DNA of 64,000 nt from Pseudescherichia vulneris NBRC 102420 (GTDB lineage Bacteria > Pseudomonadota > Gammaproteobacteria > Enterobacterales > Enterobacteriaceae). The DNA is taken from positions 124,001-188,000 of the forward strand of contig NZ_BBMZ01000007.1 of the NCBI RefSeq assembly GCF_000759795.1. Direction: 5' to 3'. Below the pieces are notes generated by a model. That model worked only from the letters and a program-made list of their open reading frames with translations, did not search any database and had not been told where the DNA came from. This document shows, one piece after another, positions 1 through 9,629 of this stretch; within the stretch, counting starts at the first letter, position 1; every line of letters begins with the position of its first letter. The translations under genes and the position numbers were made by a program.

Positions 1-318
1 GACCCGACCATGGGCGGCGTCTCTGCAAGCTTTGCGATGCTGGGCGATCTCAACATCGCTGAGCCGAAGGCGCTTATCGGCTTTGCCGGTCCGCGCGTTA
101 TCGAGCAGACCGTGCGTGAGAAACTGCCGCCGGGCTTCCAGCGCAGCGAGTTTCTGATTGAGAAAGGCGCGATTGATATGATCGTGCGTCGCCCGGAGCT
201 GCGCCTGAAGCTGGCGAGCATTCTGGCGAAGCTGATGAACCAGCCTGCGCCCAACCCGGATGCACCGCGTGAAAGCGTGGTCGTACCGCCGGTACCGGAT
301 CAGGAAGTCGGGATCTGA
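1..318 (+). CDS. accD: Acetyl-CoA carboxylase carboxyltransferase subunit beta, C-terminal part
   Basis: The window opens inside this gene; the last 105 codons are present in frame from base 1. AccD pairs with AccA to move the carboxyl group from carboxybiotin (on AccB) to acetyl-CoA, giving malonyl-CoA, the first step of fatty acid synthesis in the cytoplasm. The visible part has the crotonase-like fold segment [16 protein letters not shown] followed by the proline-rich tail PPVPDQE, both nearly identical to enteric AccD. The N-terminal zinc ribbon lies outside the window. A terminator-like hairpin separates it from folC, which follows on the same strand as in E. coli. Confidence 0.97.
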   Translation, partial: DPTMGGVSASFAMLGDLNIAEPKALIGFAGPRVIEQTVREKLPPGFQRSEFLIEKGAIDMIVRRPELRLKLASILAKLMNQPAPNPDAPRESVVVPPVPDQEVGI

Positions 319-328
319 TAAATCAGGA

Positions 329-356
329 GGCAGGGCCAGCCGGCTCTGCCTTTTTT
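329..356 (+). terminator. Intrinsic terminator after accD
   Basis: GGCAGGGCC and GGCTCTGCC form a 9-bp stem with one G-U pair and a 4-nt loop, followed directly by six T. It should end or attenuate accD transcription before folC, which starts 32 bases further on. Confidence 0.75.
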
Positions 357-387
357 CTTTTCACACTGGCAGCAATCCCCGGGCACT

Positions 388-1656
388 ATGGAAACGAAAA
401 GCACTCCTCAAGCCACGTCGCCCCTGGCCACGTGGCTTTCTTATCTGGAAAACCTGCACGGTAAAACCATCGACATGGGTCTTGAGCGCGTCAGCCGGGT
501 GGCCGCGGCGCTGAATGTCTTGAAGCCCGCACCTTTCGTCTTTACCGTGGCGGGCACCAACGGCAAAGGCACCACCTGCCGCACGCTGGAGTCGATTCTG
601 CTGGCGGCAGGCTACCGGGTGGGTGTCTATAGCTCGCCCCATCTGGTGCGCTATACCGAGCGCGTGCGCGTGCAGGGCGGTGAGCTGCCCGAGCTGGAGC
701 ATACCCGCTCGTTTGCTGCCATTGAGGCCGCTCGGGGCGAAACCTCGCTCACCTACTTTGAGTACGGCACGCTCTCGGCGCTGTGGCTGTTTAAGCAGGC
801 CGCGCTGGACGTGGTGATCCTCGAAGTCGGGCTGGGCGGACGCCTGGATGCCACCAACATGGTGGATGCCGACGTGGCGGTGGTCACCAGCATCGCCCTC
901 GATCATACCGACTGGCTGGGGCCGGATCGCGAAAGCATTGGCCGGGAAAAAGCCGGGATCTTCCGCGGCGGCAAACCTGCGGTGGTCGGTGAACCCGATA
1001 TGCCGCACACCATTGCCGAGGTGGCGAGTGAGAAGGGGGCTAACCTGCTGCGTCGTGGGGTCGACTGGCACTACGCGGTAGCGGATAATAGCTGGACATT
1101 TCAGGATGCCGCGGGCGAGCTACGCGCGCTGCCGTTGCCTCAGGTTCCGCAGCCGAACGCGGCAACCGCCCTGGCGGCGCTGCGGGCCAGCGGGCTGACG
1201 GTGAGCGAGCAGGCGATCCGCGACGGTATTGCTGGCGCGATCCTGCCGGGACGTTTTCAGACGGTGAGTGAATCACCGCGCCTGATCCTCGACGTGGCGC
1301 ATAACCCGCACGCGGCGGTCTACCTGGCTGAGCGGCTGGCGGCGCTGCCGTCTCACGGGCGCGTGCTGGCGGTGGTCGGAATGCTGCATGATAAAGACAT
1401 CGGCGGCACGCTGGCCTGTCTGGAGCGCTGCGTCGATAGCTGGTATTGTGCCCCTCTGGAAGGGCCACGCGGCGCGACGGCGGAGCAGCTGCTAGCCCAT
1501 CTGAAAGGCGGGGCGGCATTTGCTGACGTCGAGCAGGCGTGGCGCGCGGCGATGGCGGATGCCAGACCTGAAGATACCGTGCTGGTGTGTGGTTCATTCC
1601 ACACGGTGGCACATGTCATGGAAGCGATGGACGCGGGGAGAGCAGGTGGCAAGTAA
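388..1656 (+). CDS. folC: Bifunctional dihydrofolate synthase / folylpolyglutamate synthase
   Basis: 422 residues, the same length as E. coli FolC. The enzyme joins glutamate to dihydropteroate and then extends the gamma-glutamyl tail of folates, using ATP, in the cytoplasm. The Mur-ligase-type P-loop GTNGKGTT lies at residues 56-63, and the conserved stretch VILEVGLGGRLDATN follows near residue 145. The C-terminal ligase domain includes ILDVAHNPHA. The start chosen gives the usual enteric N terminus (TPQATSPLATWLSYLENLH), although the ribosome binding site is weak. The 3' end overlaps dedD by 11 bases, which points to one transcript with dedD. Confidence 0.97.
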   Translation: METKSTPQATSPLATWLSYLENLHGKTIDMGLERVSRVAAALNVLKPAPFVFTVAGTNGKGTTCRTLESILLAAGYRVGVYSSPHLVRYTERVRVQGGELPELEHTRSFAAIEAARGETSLTYFEYGTLSALWLFKQAALDVVILEVGLGGRLDATNMVDADVAVVTSIALDHTDWLGPDRESIGREKAGIFRGGKPAVVGEPDMPHTIAEVASEKGANLLRRGVDWHYAVADNSWTFQDAAGELRALPLPQVPQPNAATALAALRASGLTVSEQAIRDGIAGAILPGRFQTVSESPRLILDVAHNPHAAVYLAERLAALPSHGRVLAVVGMLHDKDIGGTLACLERCVDSWYCAPLEGPRGATAEQLLAHLKGGAAFADVEQAWRAAMADARPEDTVLVCGSFHTVAHVMEAMDAGRAGGK

Positions 1657-2344
1657 GTTTCAGAACCGTTTAATGGGAACCATTGTGCTGGTGGCGCTGG
1701 GGGTGATTATCCTGCCAGGGCTGCTTGACGGGCAGAAAAAACACTATCAGGACGAGTTTGCGGCGATCCCGCTGGTGCCGAAGCCGGGCGACCGCGACGA
1801 GCCGGACATGATGCCAGCGGCAACGCAGGCGCTGCCGGCCCAGCCGCCGGAGGGTGCTGCGGAAGAGGTGCGGGCGGGCGATGCCGCCGCGCCGTCGCTG
1901 GACACGTCTCGTCAGGCGCTTGAAGGCAGCGCGCTGGAGGCGGAGCAGTACCCGGTAGAGACGCCGAAAGCGAAGCCGGTGGAAAAGGCGCAACCTAAGC
2001 CGCAGCCGCAGCGTGACCGGGCCAGCGAGCAGTTAGCCGCCGCGAACGACGCGCCGGTGGCCCCGCCTAAACCGGCGGCGGAGGAGAAGCCTGCGCCAAC
2101 CGGCAAAGCCTGGGTCGTCCAGCTTGGGGCGCTGAAAAATGCCGATAAGGTCACCGAGATCGTCGGTAAGCTGCGCGGAGCAGGGTATCGCGTTTACACT
2201 ATTCCAAATACGCCGGTACAGGGTAAAATAACCCGCATTCTGGTCGGCCCGGACGCCTCCAGAGACAAGCTAAAAGGGTCGCTTGGTGAGTTAAAACAGC
2301 TCTCAGGCTTAAGCGGCGTGGTGATGAACTACAGCGCAAACTGA
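1646..2344 (+). CDS. dedD: Cell division protein DedD, SPOR domain
   Basis: 232 residues from a GTG start that overlaps the end of folC; the N terminus then matches E. coli DedD (ASKFQNRL), with GGGGAG upstream as ribosome binding site. DedD is an inner-membrane septal protein that binds denuded peptidoglycan and aids constriction. One membrane segment lies at about residues 9-28. A long linker rich in Pro, Ala, Lys and Glu follows, then a SPOR domain over roughly the last 75 residues beginning KAWVVQLGALKN. The linker differs in sequence and is about 12 residues longer than in E. coli, as expected for a poorly conserved spacer. Confidence 0.95.
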   Translation: MASKFQNRLMGTIVLVALGVIILPGLLDGQKKHYQDEFAAIPLVPKPGDRDEPDMMPAATQALPAQPPEGAAEEVRAGDAAAPSLDTSRQALEGSALEAEQYPVETPKAKPVEKAQPKPQPQRDRASEQLAAANDAPVAPPKPAAEEKPAPTGKAWVVQLGALKNADKVTEIVGKLRGAGYRVYTIPNTPVQGKITRILVGPDASRDKLKGSLGELKQLSGLSGVVMNYSAN

Positions 2345-2400
2345 TCCTTTGGCAGGTTAAAAAAAGCGCGGCCGGCAGGCCGCAGAAGGCAAAAGGTCTG

Positions 2401-2436
2401 ATGGCGTTGAATATTTTTTCAGCGCCATTTTTATTT
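2401..2436 (+). terminator. Terminator of the folC-dedD unit
   Basis: ATGGCG and CGCCAT form a stem extended by TTGAA/TTTCAG pairing, followed by TTTTTATTTT. A second GC hairpin (GCGGCC-ggca-GGCCGC, 2368-2383) lies just upstream. Confidence 0.7.
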
Positions 2437-2457
2437 TCGCGCGGCACGGAAATCGCT

Positions 2458-2473
2458 ACGCAAACGTTTTCTT
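2458..2473 (+). promoter_or_regulatory. PurR operator of cvpA-purF
   Basis: ACGCAAACGTTTTCTT matches the PurR consensus ANGCAANCGNTTNCNT. A probable -10 element TAGAAT follows at 2481. In E. coli the cvpA-purF-ubiX operon is repressed here by PurR bound to hypoxanthine or guanine, so the same control is expected. Confidence 0.85.
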
Positions 2474-2529
2474 TTTCTGTTAGAATGCGCCCCGAACTGG
2501 ACGACAGGGCGTAAAATCATGGGACACAT

Positions 2530-3018
2530 ATGGTCTGGATTGATTACGCCATCATCGCGGTAATAGGTTTTTCCTGTCTGGTTAGCCTGATCCGTGGCTT
2601 TGTACGTGAAGCGTTATCGCTGGTGACATGGGGTTGTGCTTTCTTTGTTGCCAGTCATTACTACACTTACCTGTCTGTTTGGTTCACGGGCTTTGAAGAC
2701 GCACTGGTGCGGAACGGGATTGCTATCGCAGTACTGTTTATCGCAACGCTGATTGTCGGCGCTATCGTTAACTACATTTTCGGCACCCTGGTTGATAAAA
2801 CCGGCCTGTCGGGAACCGACAGGGTGTTGGGGATTTGCTTCGGTGCGCTACGTGGGGCGCTGATTGTTGCCGCAATCCTGTTCTTTCTCGATACCTTTAC
2901 CGGGTTCTCGAAAAGCGATGACTGGCAGCGTTCGCAGCTGATCCCCCAGTTCAGTGTCATCATCAGGTGGTTCTTTGACTATCTGCAAAGCTCGTCTAGT
3001 TTTTTGCCCAGGGCGTAA
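2530..3018 (+). CDS. cvpA: Colicin V production protein CvpA, inner-membrane protein
   Basis: 162 residues, the usual CvpA length, with four predicted membrane segments (about residues 3-22, 30-48, 62-86 and 102-125). In E. coli it is needed for colicin V export and for tolerance of envelope stress; its biochemical role is not known. It lies 33 bases before purF and behind a PurR box, so it is the first gene of the purine operon. The start ATG follows a weak ribosome binding site but gives the standard N terminus MVWIDYAIIAVI. Confidence 0.95.
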   Translation: MVWIDYAIIAVIGFSCLVSLIRGFVREALSLVTWGCAFFVASHYYTYLSVWFTGFEDALVRNGIAIAVLFIATLIVGAIVNYIFGTLVDKTGLSGTDRVLGICFGALRGALIVAAILFFLDTFTGFSKSDDWQRSQLIPQFSVIIRWFFDYLQSSSSFLPRA

Positions 3019-3051
3019 GCCCTGCGATGTGGCCTAGCGAGGAAAAGACGT

Positions 3052-4569
3052 ATGTGCGGTATTGTCGGTATCGCCGGTGTTATGCCGGTAAACCAGTCGA
3101 TTTATGACGCGTTAACGGTGCTTCAGCACCGTGGTCAAGATGCCGCAGGCATCATCACTATCGATGAAAACAACTGCTTCCGTTTACGTAAAGCGAACGG
3201 GATGGTTAGCGATGTATTTGAAGCCCGCCACATGCAGCGCCTCCAGGGGAATATGGGTATCGGCCATGTGCGCTACCCGACGGCCGGTAGCTCCAGCGCG
3301 TCTGAAGCCCAGCCCTTCTACGTCAACTCGCCGTATGGCATCACGCTTGCCCACAACGGCAACCTGACCAACGCCCACGAGCTGCGTAAGAAGCTGTTCC
3401 AGGAGAAGCGTCGCCACATCAACACCACCTCCGACTCTGAAATCCTGCTCAATATTTTCGCCAGCGAGCTGGATAACTTCCGCCACTACCCGTTAGAGGC
3501 GGATAACATTTTTGCCGCTATTGCCGCGACCAACCGCCAGATCCGCGGCGCGTACGCCTGCATCGCGATGATTATCGGCCACGGCATGGTCGGTTTCCGC
3601 GATCCCAACGGCATCCGTCCGCTGGTGCTGGGCAAGCGTGACATCGGCGACGGCCGCACCGAGTATATGATGGCCTCCGAGAGCGTGGCGCTGGATACGC
3701 TGGGCTTTGAATTCCTGCGTGACGTCGCGCCGGGCGAAGCGGTCTATATCACCGAAAAAGGCCAGCTCTCTACCCGCCAGTGTGCCGACAACCCGGTCAG
3801 CAACCCGTGCCTGTTTGAGTACGTCTACTTCGCCCGTCCGGACTCCTTTATCGACAAAATCTCCGTCTACAGCGCCCGCGTTAATATGGGTAAAAAGCTG
3901 GGCGCGAAGATTGCCCGCGAGTGGGAAGATCTCGACATTGACGTAGTGATCCCGATCCCTGAGACCTCCTGCGATATCGCGCTGGAGATCGCCCACATTC
4001 TGGATAAACCCTACCGTCAGGGCTTCGTGAAGAACCGCTACGTTGGCCGCACCTTTATCATGCCGGGCCAGCAGCTGCGCCGTAAATCCGTGCGCCGCAA
4101 GCTGAACGCTAACCGCGCCGAGTTCCGCGACAAGAACGTACTGCTGGTGGATGACTCTATCGTGCGCGGTACCACCTCGGAGCAGATCATTGAGATGGCA
4201 CGCGAAGCCGGGGCGAAGAAGGTTTACCTCGCCTCTGCGGCACCGGAGATCCGCTTCCCGAACGTCTACGGCATCGATATGCCGACCGCAAACGAGCTGA
4301 TCGCCCACGGGCGTGAAGTGGACGAGATCCGCCAGATCATCGGCGCTGACGGCCTGATCTTCCAGGACCTTAACGATCTCATCGACGCCGTGCGCGCCGA
4401 GAACCCGGATATCCAGCAGTTTGAGTGCTCGGTTTTCAACGGCATCTACGTGACCAAAGACGTTAACCAGCAGTATCTCGACTATCTCGACTCTCTGCGC
4501 AATGACGACGTCAAAGCCGTACAGATGCAAAACGATCTCGAAAGCTTAGAGATGCATAACGAGGGTTAA
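3052..4569 (+). CDS. purF: Amidophosphoribosyltransferase
   Basis: 505 residues, as in E. coli. PurF catalyses the first committed step of purine synthesis, converting PRPP and glutamine to 5-phosphoribosylamine. The N terminus MCGIVGIAG places the nucleophilic Cys of the class II glutaminase domain at residue 2, exposed after removal of Met. The C-terminal phosphoribosyltransferase domain carries the PRPP motif [14 protein letters not shown] at residues 363-376. AAAGACG upstream offers a modest ribosome binding site. It is co-transcribed with cvpA under PurR; end-product inhibition by AMP and GMP is a family property. Confidence 0.98.
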   Translation: MCGIVGIAGVMPVNQSIYDALTVLQHRGQDAAGIITIDENNCFRLRKANGMVSDVFEARHMQRLQGNMGIGHVRYPTAGSSSASEAQPFYVNSPYGITLAHNGNLTNAHELRKKLFQEKRRHINTTSDSEILLNIFASELDNFRHYPLEADNIFAAIAATNRQIRGAYACIAMIIGHGMVGFRDPNGIRPLVLGKRDIGDGRTEYMMASESVALDTLGFEFLRDVAPGEAVYITEKGQLSTRQCADNPVSNPCLFEYVYFARPDSFIDKISVYSARVNMGKKLGAKIAREWEDLDIDVVIPIPETSCDIALEIAHILDKPYRQGFVKNRYVGRTFIMPGQQLRRKSVRRKLNANRAEFRDKNVLLVDDSIVRGTTSEQIIEMAREAGAKKVYLASAAPEIRFPNVYGIDMPTANELIAHGREVDEIRQIIGADGLIFQDLNDLIDAVRAENPDIQQFECSVFNGIYVTKDVNQQYLDYLDSLRNDDVKAVQMQNDLESLEMHNEG

Positions 4570-4578
4570 CTCACTCGT

Positions 4579-4600
4579 GCGCCCTGCGTTCGCGGGGCGC
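4579..4600 (+). terminator. Hairpin after purF
   Basis: GCGCCC and GGGCGC pair around an inner GCG/CGC stem. The T-tract is poor (TTCAACGTT), so read-through into ubiX, 65 bases on, is plausible. Confidence 0.5.
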
Positions 4601-4664
4601 TTCAACGTTGCAACGCCCGCCATAATCCGGCAAAGTCCTCTCACGTAAGTAAAAGGACGGGAAT

Positions 4665-5255
4665 ATGAAACGACTGATTATCGGCATCTCGGGTGCCAGC
4701 GGGGCCATCTACGGCGTGCGTCTGCTGCAGGTGCTGCGCGACGTGCCTGAGGTGGAAACCCATCTGGTGATGAGCAATGCCGCCCGCCAGACGCTGGCGC
4801 TGGAGACCGACCTCTCCCTGCGTGACGTCCAGGCGCTGGCCGACGTGGTACATGACTCGCGTGATATCGCCGCCAGCATCTCCTCCGGCTCGTTTAAGAC
4901 CGCCGGCATGGTGATCCTTCCCTGTTCCATTAAAACGCTGTCCGGCATCGTTCACAGCTATACCGACAGCCTGCTGACCCGCGCGGCGGACGTGGTGCTG
5001 AAAGAGCGCCGCCCGCTGGTGCTCTGCGTACGTGAAACGCCGCTGCATCTTGGCCATCTGCGGCTGATGACCCAGGCTGCGGAGCTGGGCGCGGCAATCA
5101 TGCCCCCGGTCCCGGCCTTCTATCACCGCCCGCAGACCCTCGATGACATCATCAACCAGACGGTCAATCGCGTGATCGACCAGTTCGACATTGACCTGCC
5201 GGAAGATCTCTTCACCCGCTGGCAGGGACCCGCAGCCTCAAATGCGTCAAAATAG
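4665..5255 (+). CDS. ubiX: Flavin prenyltransferase UbiX
   Basis: 196 residues, seven more than E. coli UbiX because of a short C-terminal extension. UbiX attaches a dimethylallyl unit to FMN, making the prenylated cofactor that the decarboxylase UbiD needs in ubiquinone synthesis. The flavoprotein fold is marked by GISGASGAIYGVRLL at residues 7-21 and by SSGSFKTAGMVILPCS. AAAAGGACGGGAAT precedes the ATG and gives a good ribosome binding site. It follows purF on the same strand, as in E. coli where it belongs to the purF operon. Confidence 0.96.
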   Translation: MKRLIIGISGASGAIYGVRLLQVLRDVPEVETHLVMSNAARQTLALETDLSLRDVQALADVVHDSRDIAASISSGSFKTAGMVILPCSIKTLSGIVHSYTDSLLTRAADVVLKERRPLVLCVRETPLHLGHLRLMTQAAELGAAIMPPVPAFYHRPQTLDDIINQTVNRVIDQFDIDLPEDLFTRWQGPAASNASK

Positions 5256-5538
5256 TGCACCTCACCTGGATTGCCCTGTTACAGGGCAAATCTGCAAGCG
5301 CGATCATATCCTCGACATTTAACCGCTGTTTTCAGTTTGTAACGCTGCGGTTCATTTAGCAGACCTGCTATCTTTCACCCTAACGGTAATGCTGCAACCT
5401 TTTATTAACATTTCTGAGGGCGATTATTATTCGTCATGAGAAAGTGGCATAAGACGTGCAAGCATCAGCGGGTAACACAACACAACGTTATACAACAACA
5501 CGCAATAGATAATAAAATCAGAAACTCGAGGGTAATGT
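5256..5538 (+). promoter_or_regulatory. ubiX-argT intergenic region
   Basis: 283 bases without a gene. A small hairpin GCCCTGTTACAGGGC lies at 5273-5287 just after ubiX. The rest is AT-rich and ends with the sigma-54-type promoter and the leader of argT. I could not define NtrC sites with confidence. Confidence 0.6.
5445..5460 (+). promoter_or_regulatory. Sigma-54 promoter of argT
   Basis: TGGCATAAGACGTGCA has GG and GC at exactly the -24/-12 spacing of the RpoN consensus TGGCACN5TTGC, with two mismatches. In Salmonella, argT is known to be induced by nitrogen limitation through NtrC and RpoN, which agrees. The transcript would have a leader of about 65 bases. Confidence 0.75.
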
Positions 5539-6321
5539 ATGAAGAAGACGGCTGTAGCTCTCTCTTTACTGCTGGGACTCTCCAGCGCCGCCAGCGTTTA
5601 CGCTGCGCTTCCCCAGACCGTGCGCATTGGTACGGACGCAACCTATGCGCCATTCTCGTCTAAAGACGCGAAGGGTGAGTTTGTCGGCTTTGATATCGAC
5701 CTCGGTAACGAGATGTGCAAGCGTATTCAGGTTAAGTGCACCTGGGTGGGCAGCGACTTTGACGCGCTGATCCCCTCCCTGAAAGCCAAGAAAATTGATG
5801 CCATCATCTCTTCTCTCTCCATTACTGAAAAGCGCCAGCAGGAGATCGCCTTCTCCGATAAGCTCTACGCGGCGGATTCACGCCTGATCGCGGCGAAAGG
5901 CTCGCCGATCCAGCCGACCATTGAGTCGCTGAAAGGCAAACACGTGGGCGTGTTACAGGGTTCAACCCAGGAAGCCTTTGGCAACGCTAACTGGCGCAGC
6001 AAAGGCATTGATGTGGTTGCCTACCAGAACCAGGATCTGATCTACTCTGACCTCGCTGCCGGTCGTCTGGACGCCGCCCTGCAGGATGAGGTTGCTGCCA
6101 GCGAAGGCTTCCTTAAACAGCCTGCCGGGAAAGAGTTTGCCTTCGCCGGTCCGTCGGTAAAAGATAAAAACTTCTTCGGGGAAGGCACCGGGGTTGGCCT
6201 GCGCAAAGACGATACCGAGCTTAAAGCCGCATTCGACAAAGCGCTGGGTGAAATCCGCAAAGACGGTACCTACGACAAGATGGCGAAAAAATACTTCGAC
6301 TTTAACGTCTACGGTGATTAA
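5539..6321 (+). CDS. argT: Lysine/arginine/ornithine periplasmic binding protein
   Basis: 260 residues. The LAO binding protein captures Lys, Arg and Ornithine in the periplasm and hands them to the HisQMP membrane complex. A cleavable signal peptide covers residues 1-22 and ends VYA before ALPQT. The mature protein is a cluster B solute-binding protein (SBP_bac_3) with the ligand-loop segment [20 protein letters not shown] and the signature [21 protein letters not shown] precedes the start. It is paralogous to hisJ, the next gene, from which it is separated by a strong hairpin. Confidence 0.96.
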   Translation: MKKTAVALSLLLGLSSAASVYAALPQTVRIGTDATYAPFSSKDAKGEFVGFDIDLGNEMCKRIQVKCTWVGSDFDALIPSLKAKKIDAIISSLSITEKRQQEIAFSDKLYAADSRLIAAKGSPIQPTIESLKGKHVGVLQGSTQEAFGNANWRSKGIDVVAYQNQDLIYSDLAAGRLDAALQDEVAASEGFLKQPAGKEFAFAGPSVKDKNFFGEGTGVGLRKDDTELKAAFDKALGEIRKDGTYDKMAKKYFDFNVYGD

Positions 6322-6466
6322 GTGACGGAACGTCTTTGCACCAGGGTGGTGAGCCAGCGTGGTGCATTGATGTGGTTGATGCCTTACGGCGGTGCGGTAA
6401 ACGTACCTCTGTCAGGCAACGGGACCTAAAACAGCATAGTTAAGCAGTGGCGCTGCAAAAAAAAGC

Positions 6467-6500
6467 GCCCGGCAGGGCAGAATATTTTGCCTTGCCGGGC
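6467..6500. repeat. Strong hairpin between argT and hisJ
   Basis: GCCCGGCAGGGCA and TGCCTTGCCGGGC form a 13-bp stem with one G-U pair and an 8-nt loop. There is no T-tract. It resembles the REP-like palindromes found between argT and hisJ in Salmonella, and may stabilise the argT mRNA end or partly end transcription. The rest of the 251-base interval (6322-6572) holds the hisJ leader and nothing else I can identify. Confidence 0.65.
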
Positions 6501-6572
6501 CGAATAATGGCACGATAGCCATACCGTATTCTGTGCAAAATCCCGTTAAAAGACCGTCAGTTGAGGATGTTT

Positions 6573-7355
6573 ATGAATAAGTTGGTATTATCGCTTTCTC
6601 TGGTACTTGCTCTTTCCAGCGCGACCAGCGCTTTCGCTGCTATTCCGCAAAAGGTGCGCATTGGCACCGATCCTACCTACGCACCGTTTGAATCGAAGAA
6701 TGCGCAGGGTGAATTAGTGGGTTTTGATATCGATCTGGCTAAAGAGCTGTGTAAACGCATTAATACCCAGTGTACCTTCATTGAGAACCCGCTGGATGCG
6801 CTGATTCCCTCGCTGAAAGCGAAGAAAATCGATGCCATCATGTCGTCGCTCTCCATTACCGAGAAGCGTCAGCAAGAGATCGCGTTTACTGACAAGCTTT
6901 ATGCAGCAGATTCACGTCTGGTAGTGGCGAAAGCCTCTAACATCCAGCCGGACCTGTCGACCCTGAAAGGCAAACGCGTCGGCGTTCTGCAGGGCACCAC
7001 CCAGGAGACCTACGGCAACGAACACTGGGCGGCGAAAGGCGTTGAGATCGTCTCCTATCAGGGCCAGGACTCTATCTATGCTGACCTGACCGCGGGCCGT
7101 ATCGACGCCGCGTTCCAGGACGAAGTAGCCGCCAGCGAAGGTTTCCTGAAAACCCAGGCGGGCAAAGAGTACAAATTTGGTGGCCCGTCCATCAAAGATG
7201 AGAAGCTGTTTGGCGTGGGTACCGGCATGGGCATTCGCAAAGAGGATAATGAGCTGCGCGAAGCGCTGAACAAAGCCTTTGCCGATATGCGTGCCGACGG
7301 CACCTACGAAAAGCTGGCGAAAAAGTATTTCGATTTTGATGTTTACGGTGGCTAA
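6573..7355 (+). CDS. hisJ: Histidine periplasmic binding protein
   Basis: 260 residues counted from the ATG that follows TTGAGGA and gives the standard N terminus [13 protein letters not shown]; in-frame Met codons slightly upstream have no better ribosome binding site. The signal peptide is residues 1-22, cleaved after AFA. HisJ binds L-histidine in the periplasm and delivers it to HisQMP. It shares the SBP_bac_3 fold and the [15 protein letters not shown] signature with ArgT, and the ArgT/HisJ pair is a tandem duplication shared by enteric bacteria. A hairpin between hisJ and hisQ probably lets hisJ mRNA accumulate above that of the membrane genes. Confidence 0.96.
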   Translation: MNKLVLSLSLVLALSSATSAFAAIPQKVRIGTDPTYAPFESKNAQGELVGFDIDLAKELCKRINTQCTFIENPLDALIPSLKAKKIDAIMSSLSITEKRQQEIAFTDKLYAADSRLVVAKASNIQPDLSTLKGKRVGVLQGTTQETYGNEHWAAKGVEIVSYQGQDSIYADLTAGRIDAAFQDEVAASEGFLKTQAGKEYKFGGPSIKDEKLFGVGTGMGIRKEDNELREALNKAFADMRADGTYEKLAKKYFDFDVYGG

Positions 7356-7379
7356 TCCCCACCTGTGACAAACGTGCGC

Positions 7380-7400
7380 CCCCTCCCGTAACGGGAGGGG
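7380..7400 (+). repeat. Hairpin between hisJ and hisQ
   Basis: CCCCTCCCG and CGGGAGGGG form a perfect 9-bp stem with a 3-nt loop, followed by AAAAG and so not an intrinsic terminator. It probably stabilises the hisJ message and sets the high ratio of binding protein to permease. Confidence 0.6.
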
Positions 7401-7440
7401 AAAAGACACGGCAGACACTACACACCACGGGGCAGGCTGC

Positions 7441-8127
7441 ATGCTGTACGGGTTTTCTCAAGTTATATTCCAGGGCGCTGTCGTCACGCTGGAGCTGGCG
7501 CTCAGCTCCGTTGTGCTGGCCGTGCTGATAGGTCTGGCGGGGGCGGGGGCCAAGCTCTCTCACAGCCGCCTGCTGGCCGCTATTTTTGAAGGCTACACCA
7601 CGCTGATCCGTGGCGTGCCCGATCTGGTGCTGATGCTGCTCATCTTCTACGGACTGCAAATTGCGCTGAACGGCATCACCGACGCCGTCGGCATGGCGCA
7701 GATCGATATCGACCCGATGATCGCCGGTATCATCACCCTCGGCTTTATCTACGGGGCCTACTTTACGGAAACCTTTCGCGGGGCGTTTATGGCCGTACCG
7801 AAAGGGCATATCGAGGCGGCGACCGCCTTTGGCTTTACCGGCGGACAGATCTTTCGCCGTATCCTCTTTCCGGCCATGATGCGCTACGCCCTACCGGGAA
7901 TTGGTAACAACTGGCAGGTGATCCTCAAGGCCACCGCGCTGGTGTCGCTGCTGGGCCTCGAAGACGTGGTTAAAGCTACTCAGCTCGCCGGAAAAAGCAC
8001 CTGGGAGCCGTTCTACTTCGCCGTGGTCTGCGGACTTATCTACCTGGTATTTACCACCGTCTCTAATGGTGTGCTGCTTCTGCTTGAACGCCGCTACTCC
8101 GTGGGCGTGAAGAGGGCTGACCTGTGA
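7441..8127 (+). CDS. hisQ: Histidine/LAO transporter permease HisQ
   Basis: 228 residues, about five membrane segments. HisQ and HisM form the inner-membrane channel of the ABC importer that serves both HisJ and ArgT. The EAA loop that contacts the ATPase is visible as HIEAATAFGFTGGQIFRRIL around residues 122-141. The start ATG follows GGGGCAGG. Its stop overlaps the hisM start (GTGA), a sign of translational coupling. Family: His/Glu/Gln/Arg/opine permeases. Confidence 0.96.
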   Translation: MLYGFSQVIFQGAVVTLELALSSVVLAVLIGLAGAGAKLSHSRLLAAIFEGYTTLIRGVPDLVLMLLIFYGLQIALNGITDAVGMAQIDIDPMIAGIITLGFIYGAYFTETFRGAFMAVPKGHIEAATAFGFTGGQIFRRILFPAMMRYALPGIGNNWQVILKATALVSLLGLEDVVKATQLAGKSTWEPFYFAVVCGLIYLVFTTVSNGVLLLLERRYSVGVKRADL

Positions 8128-8840
8128 TCGAGATTATTCAGGAGTACTGGCACGCCCTGCTGTGGACCGACGGCTACCGCTTTACCGGCGTGGCGATCAC
8201 CCTCTGGCTGCTGATCCTGTCGGTGGTGATGGGCGGCATCCTCGCGCTGTTTCTCGCCATCGGGCGCGTCTCCAGCAACAAATTTATCCGCTTTCCTATC
8301 TGGCTCTTTACCTACGTTTTTCGCGGCACGCCGCTCTACGTCCAGCTGCTGGTCTTCTACTCCGGGATGTACACCCTGGAGATTGTGAAGGGCACGGAGC
8401 TGCTGAACGCCTTCTTCCGCAGCGGCCTGAACTGTACGGTGCTGGCGTTAACGCTGAACACCTGCGCCTACACCACCGAGATCTTTGCCGGAGCGATCCG
8501 TTCGGTGCCGCACGGCGAGATTGAGGCGGCGCGGGCCTACGGCTTCTCGTCGGTGAAGATGTACCGCTGCATTATTCTGCCGTCGGCGCTGCGCATTGCG
8601 CTGCCTGCCTACAGCAATGAAGTGATCCTTATGCTGCACTCGACGGCGCTGGCCTTTACCGCCACCGTCCCGGATCTGCTGAAAATTGCGCGTGATATTA
8701 ACTCGGCCACCTACCAGCCCTTTACCGCGTTTGGTATTGCCGCCGTGTTGTACCTGATCATCTCCTATGCGCTGATCAGCCTGTTCCGCAAAGCGGAAAA
8801 GCGCTGGCTGAAGCATATGAAACCTTCTTCGACGCACTGA
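8124..8840 (+). CDS. hisM: Histidine/LAO transporter permease HisM
   Basis: 238 residues from a GTG start that overlaps the hisQ stop by four bases. It is the second transmembrane subunit of the importer, with about five membrane segments and the EAA loop [20 protein letters not shown] around residues 131-150. The N terminus [20 protein letters not shown] agrees with E. coli HisM. hisP begins seven bases downstream. Confidence 0.96.
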   Translation: MIEIIQEYWHALLWTDGYRFTGVAITLWLLILSVVMGGILALFLAIGRVSSNKFIRFPIWLFTYVFRGTPLYVQLLVFYSGMYTLEIVKGTELLNAFFRSGLNCTVLALTLNTCAYTTEIFAGAIRSVPHGEIEAARAYGFSSVKMYRCIILPSALRIALPAYSNEVILMLHSTALAFTATVPDLLKIARDINSATYQPFTAFGIAAVLYLIISYALISLFRKAEKRWLKHMKPSSTH

Positions 8841-8847
8841 GAATACG

Positions 8848-9621
8848 ATGTCCGAGAATAAATTAAACGTTACAGATCTGCACAAGCGCTACGGCGAACA
8901 CGAGGTGCTGAAAGGGGTATCGCTGCAGGCTAACGCGGGCGATGTGATCACCATTATCGGCTCGTCGGGATCCGGCAAGAGTACCTTCCTGCGCTGCATT
9001 AACTTTCTTGAGAAGCCAAGCGAAGGCACGATTGTGGTGAGCGGGCAGAACATCACCCTGGTGCGGGATAAAGACGGCCAGCTGAAGGTGGCTGATAAGC
9101 ATCAGCTGCGCCTACTGCGTACCCGCCTGACCATGGTGTTCCAGCACTTTAACCTCTGGAGCCACATGACGGTGCTGGAGAACGTGATGGAAGCACCGAT
9201 TCAGGTGCTGGGGCTAAGCAAGCAGGAGTCGCGTGAGCGGGCGGTGAAGTATCTGGCGAAGGTCGGTATTGACGAGCGCGCTCAGGCGAAATACCCGGTG
9301 CACCTCTCCGGCGGCCAGCAGCAGCGCGTTTCCATTGCCCGCGCGCTGGCGATGGAGCCTGAGGTACTGCTGTTTGACGAGCCGACCTCGGCGCTGGATC
9401 CTGAGCTGGTGGGCGAAGTGCTGCGCATCATGCAGAAGCTGGCAGAAGAGGGGAAAACCATGGTGGTGGTGACCCATGAGATGGGCTTTGCTCGCCACGT
9501 CTCTTCCCACGTGATCTTCCTGCATCAGGGGAAAATTGAGGAGGAGGGCAAGCCGGAGGCGCTGTTTGACAATCCGCAGAGCCCACGCCTGCAGCAGTTC
9601 CTCAAAGGCTCGCTGAAGTAA
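8848..9621 (+). CDS. hisP: Histidine/LAO transporter ATP-binding protein HisP
   Basis: 257 residues, the usual length. HisP is the dimeric ATPase that powers HisQM. Walker A is GSSGSGKST (residues 38-46), the ABC signature LSGGQQQR falls near residue 155 and Walker B is [12 protein letters not shown]; the switch histidine follows in [10 protein letters not shown]. It is the last gene of hisJQMP. A short GC hairpin overlaps the end of the convergent acetyltransferase gene just downstream. Confidence 0.97.
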   Translation: MSENKLNVTDLHKRYGEHEVLKGVSLQANAGDVITIIGSSGSGKSTFLRCINFLEKPSEGTIVVSGQNITLVRDKDGQLKVADKHQLRLLRTRLTMVFQHFNLWSHMTVLENVMEAPIQVLGLSKQESRERAVKYLAKVGIDERAQAKYPVHLSGGQQQRVSIARALAMEPEVLLFDEPTSALDPELVGEVLRIMQKLAEEGKTMVVVTHEMGFARHVSSHVIFLHQGKIEEEGKPEALFDNPQSPRLQQFLKGSLK

Positions 9622-9629
9622 GGTTCCGG

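Noticed and set aside
5436-5663. Plus-strand frame overlapping the argT start
   Set aside because: It covers the sigma-54 promoter, the leader and the argT signal peptide region in another frame; argT itself is certain.
7380-7400. Intrinsic terminator after hisJ
   Set aside because: The stem is strong but no T-tract follows on the plus strand, so it is listed as a hairpin only.
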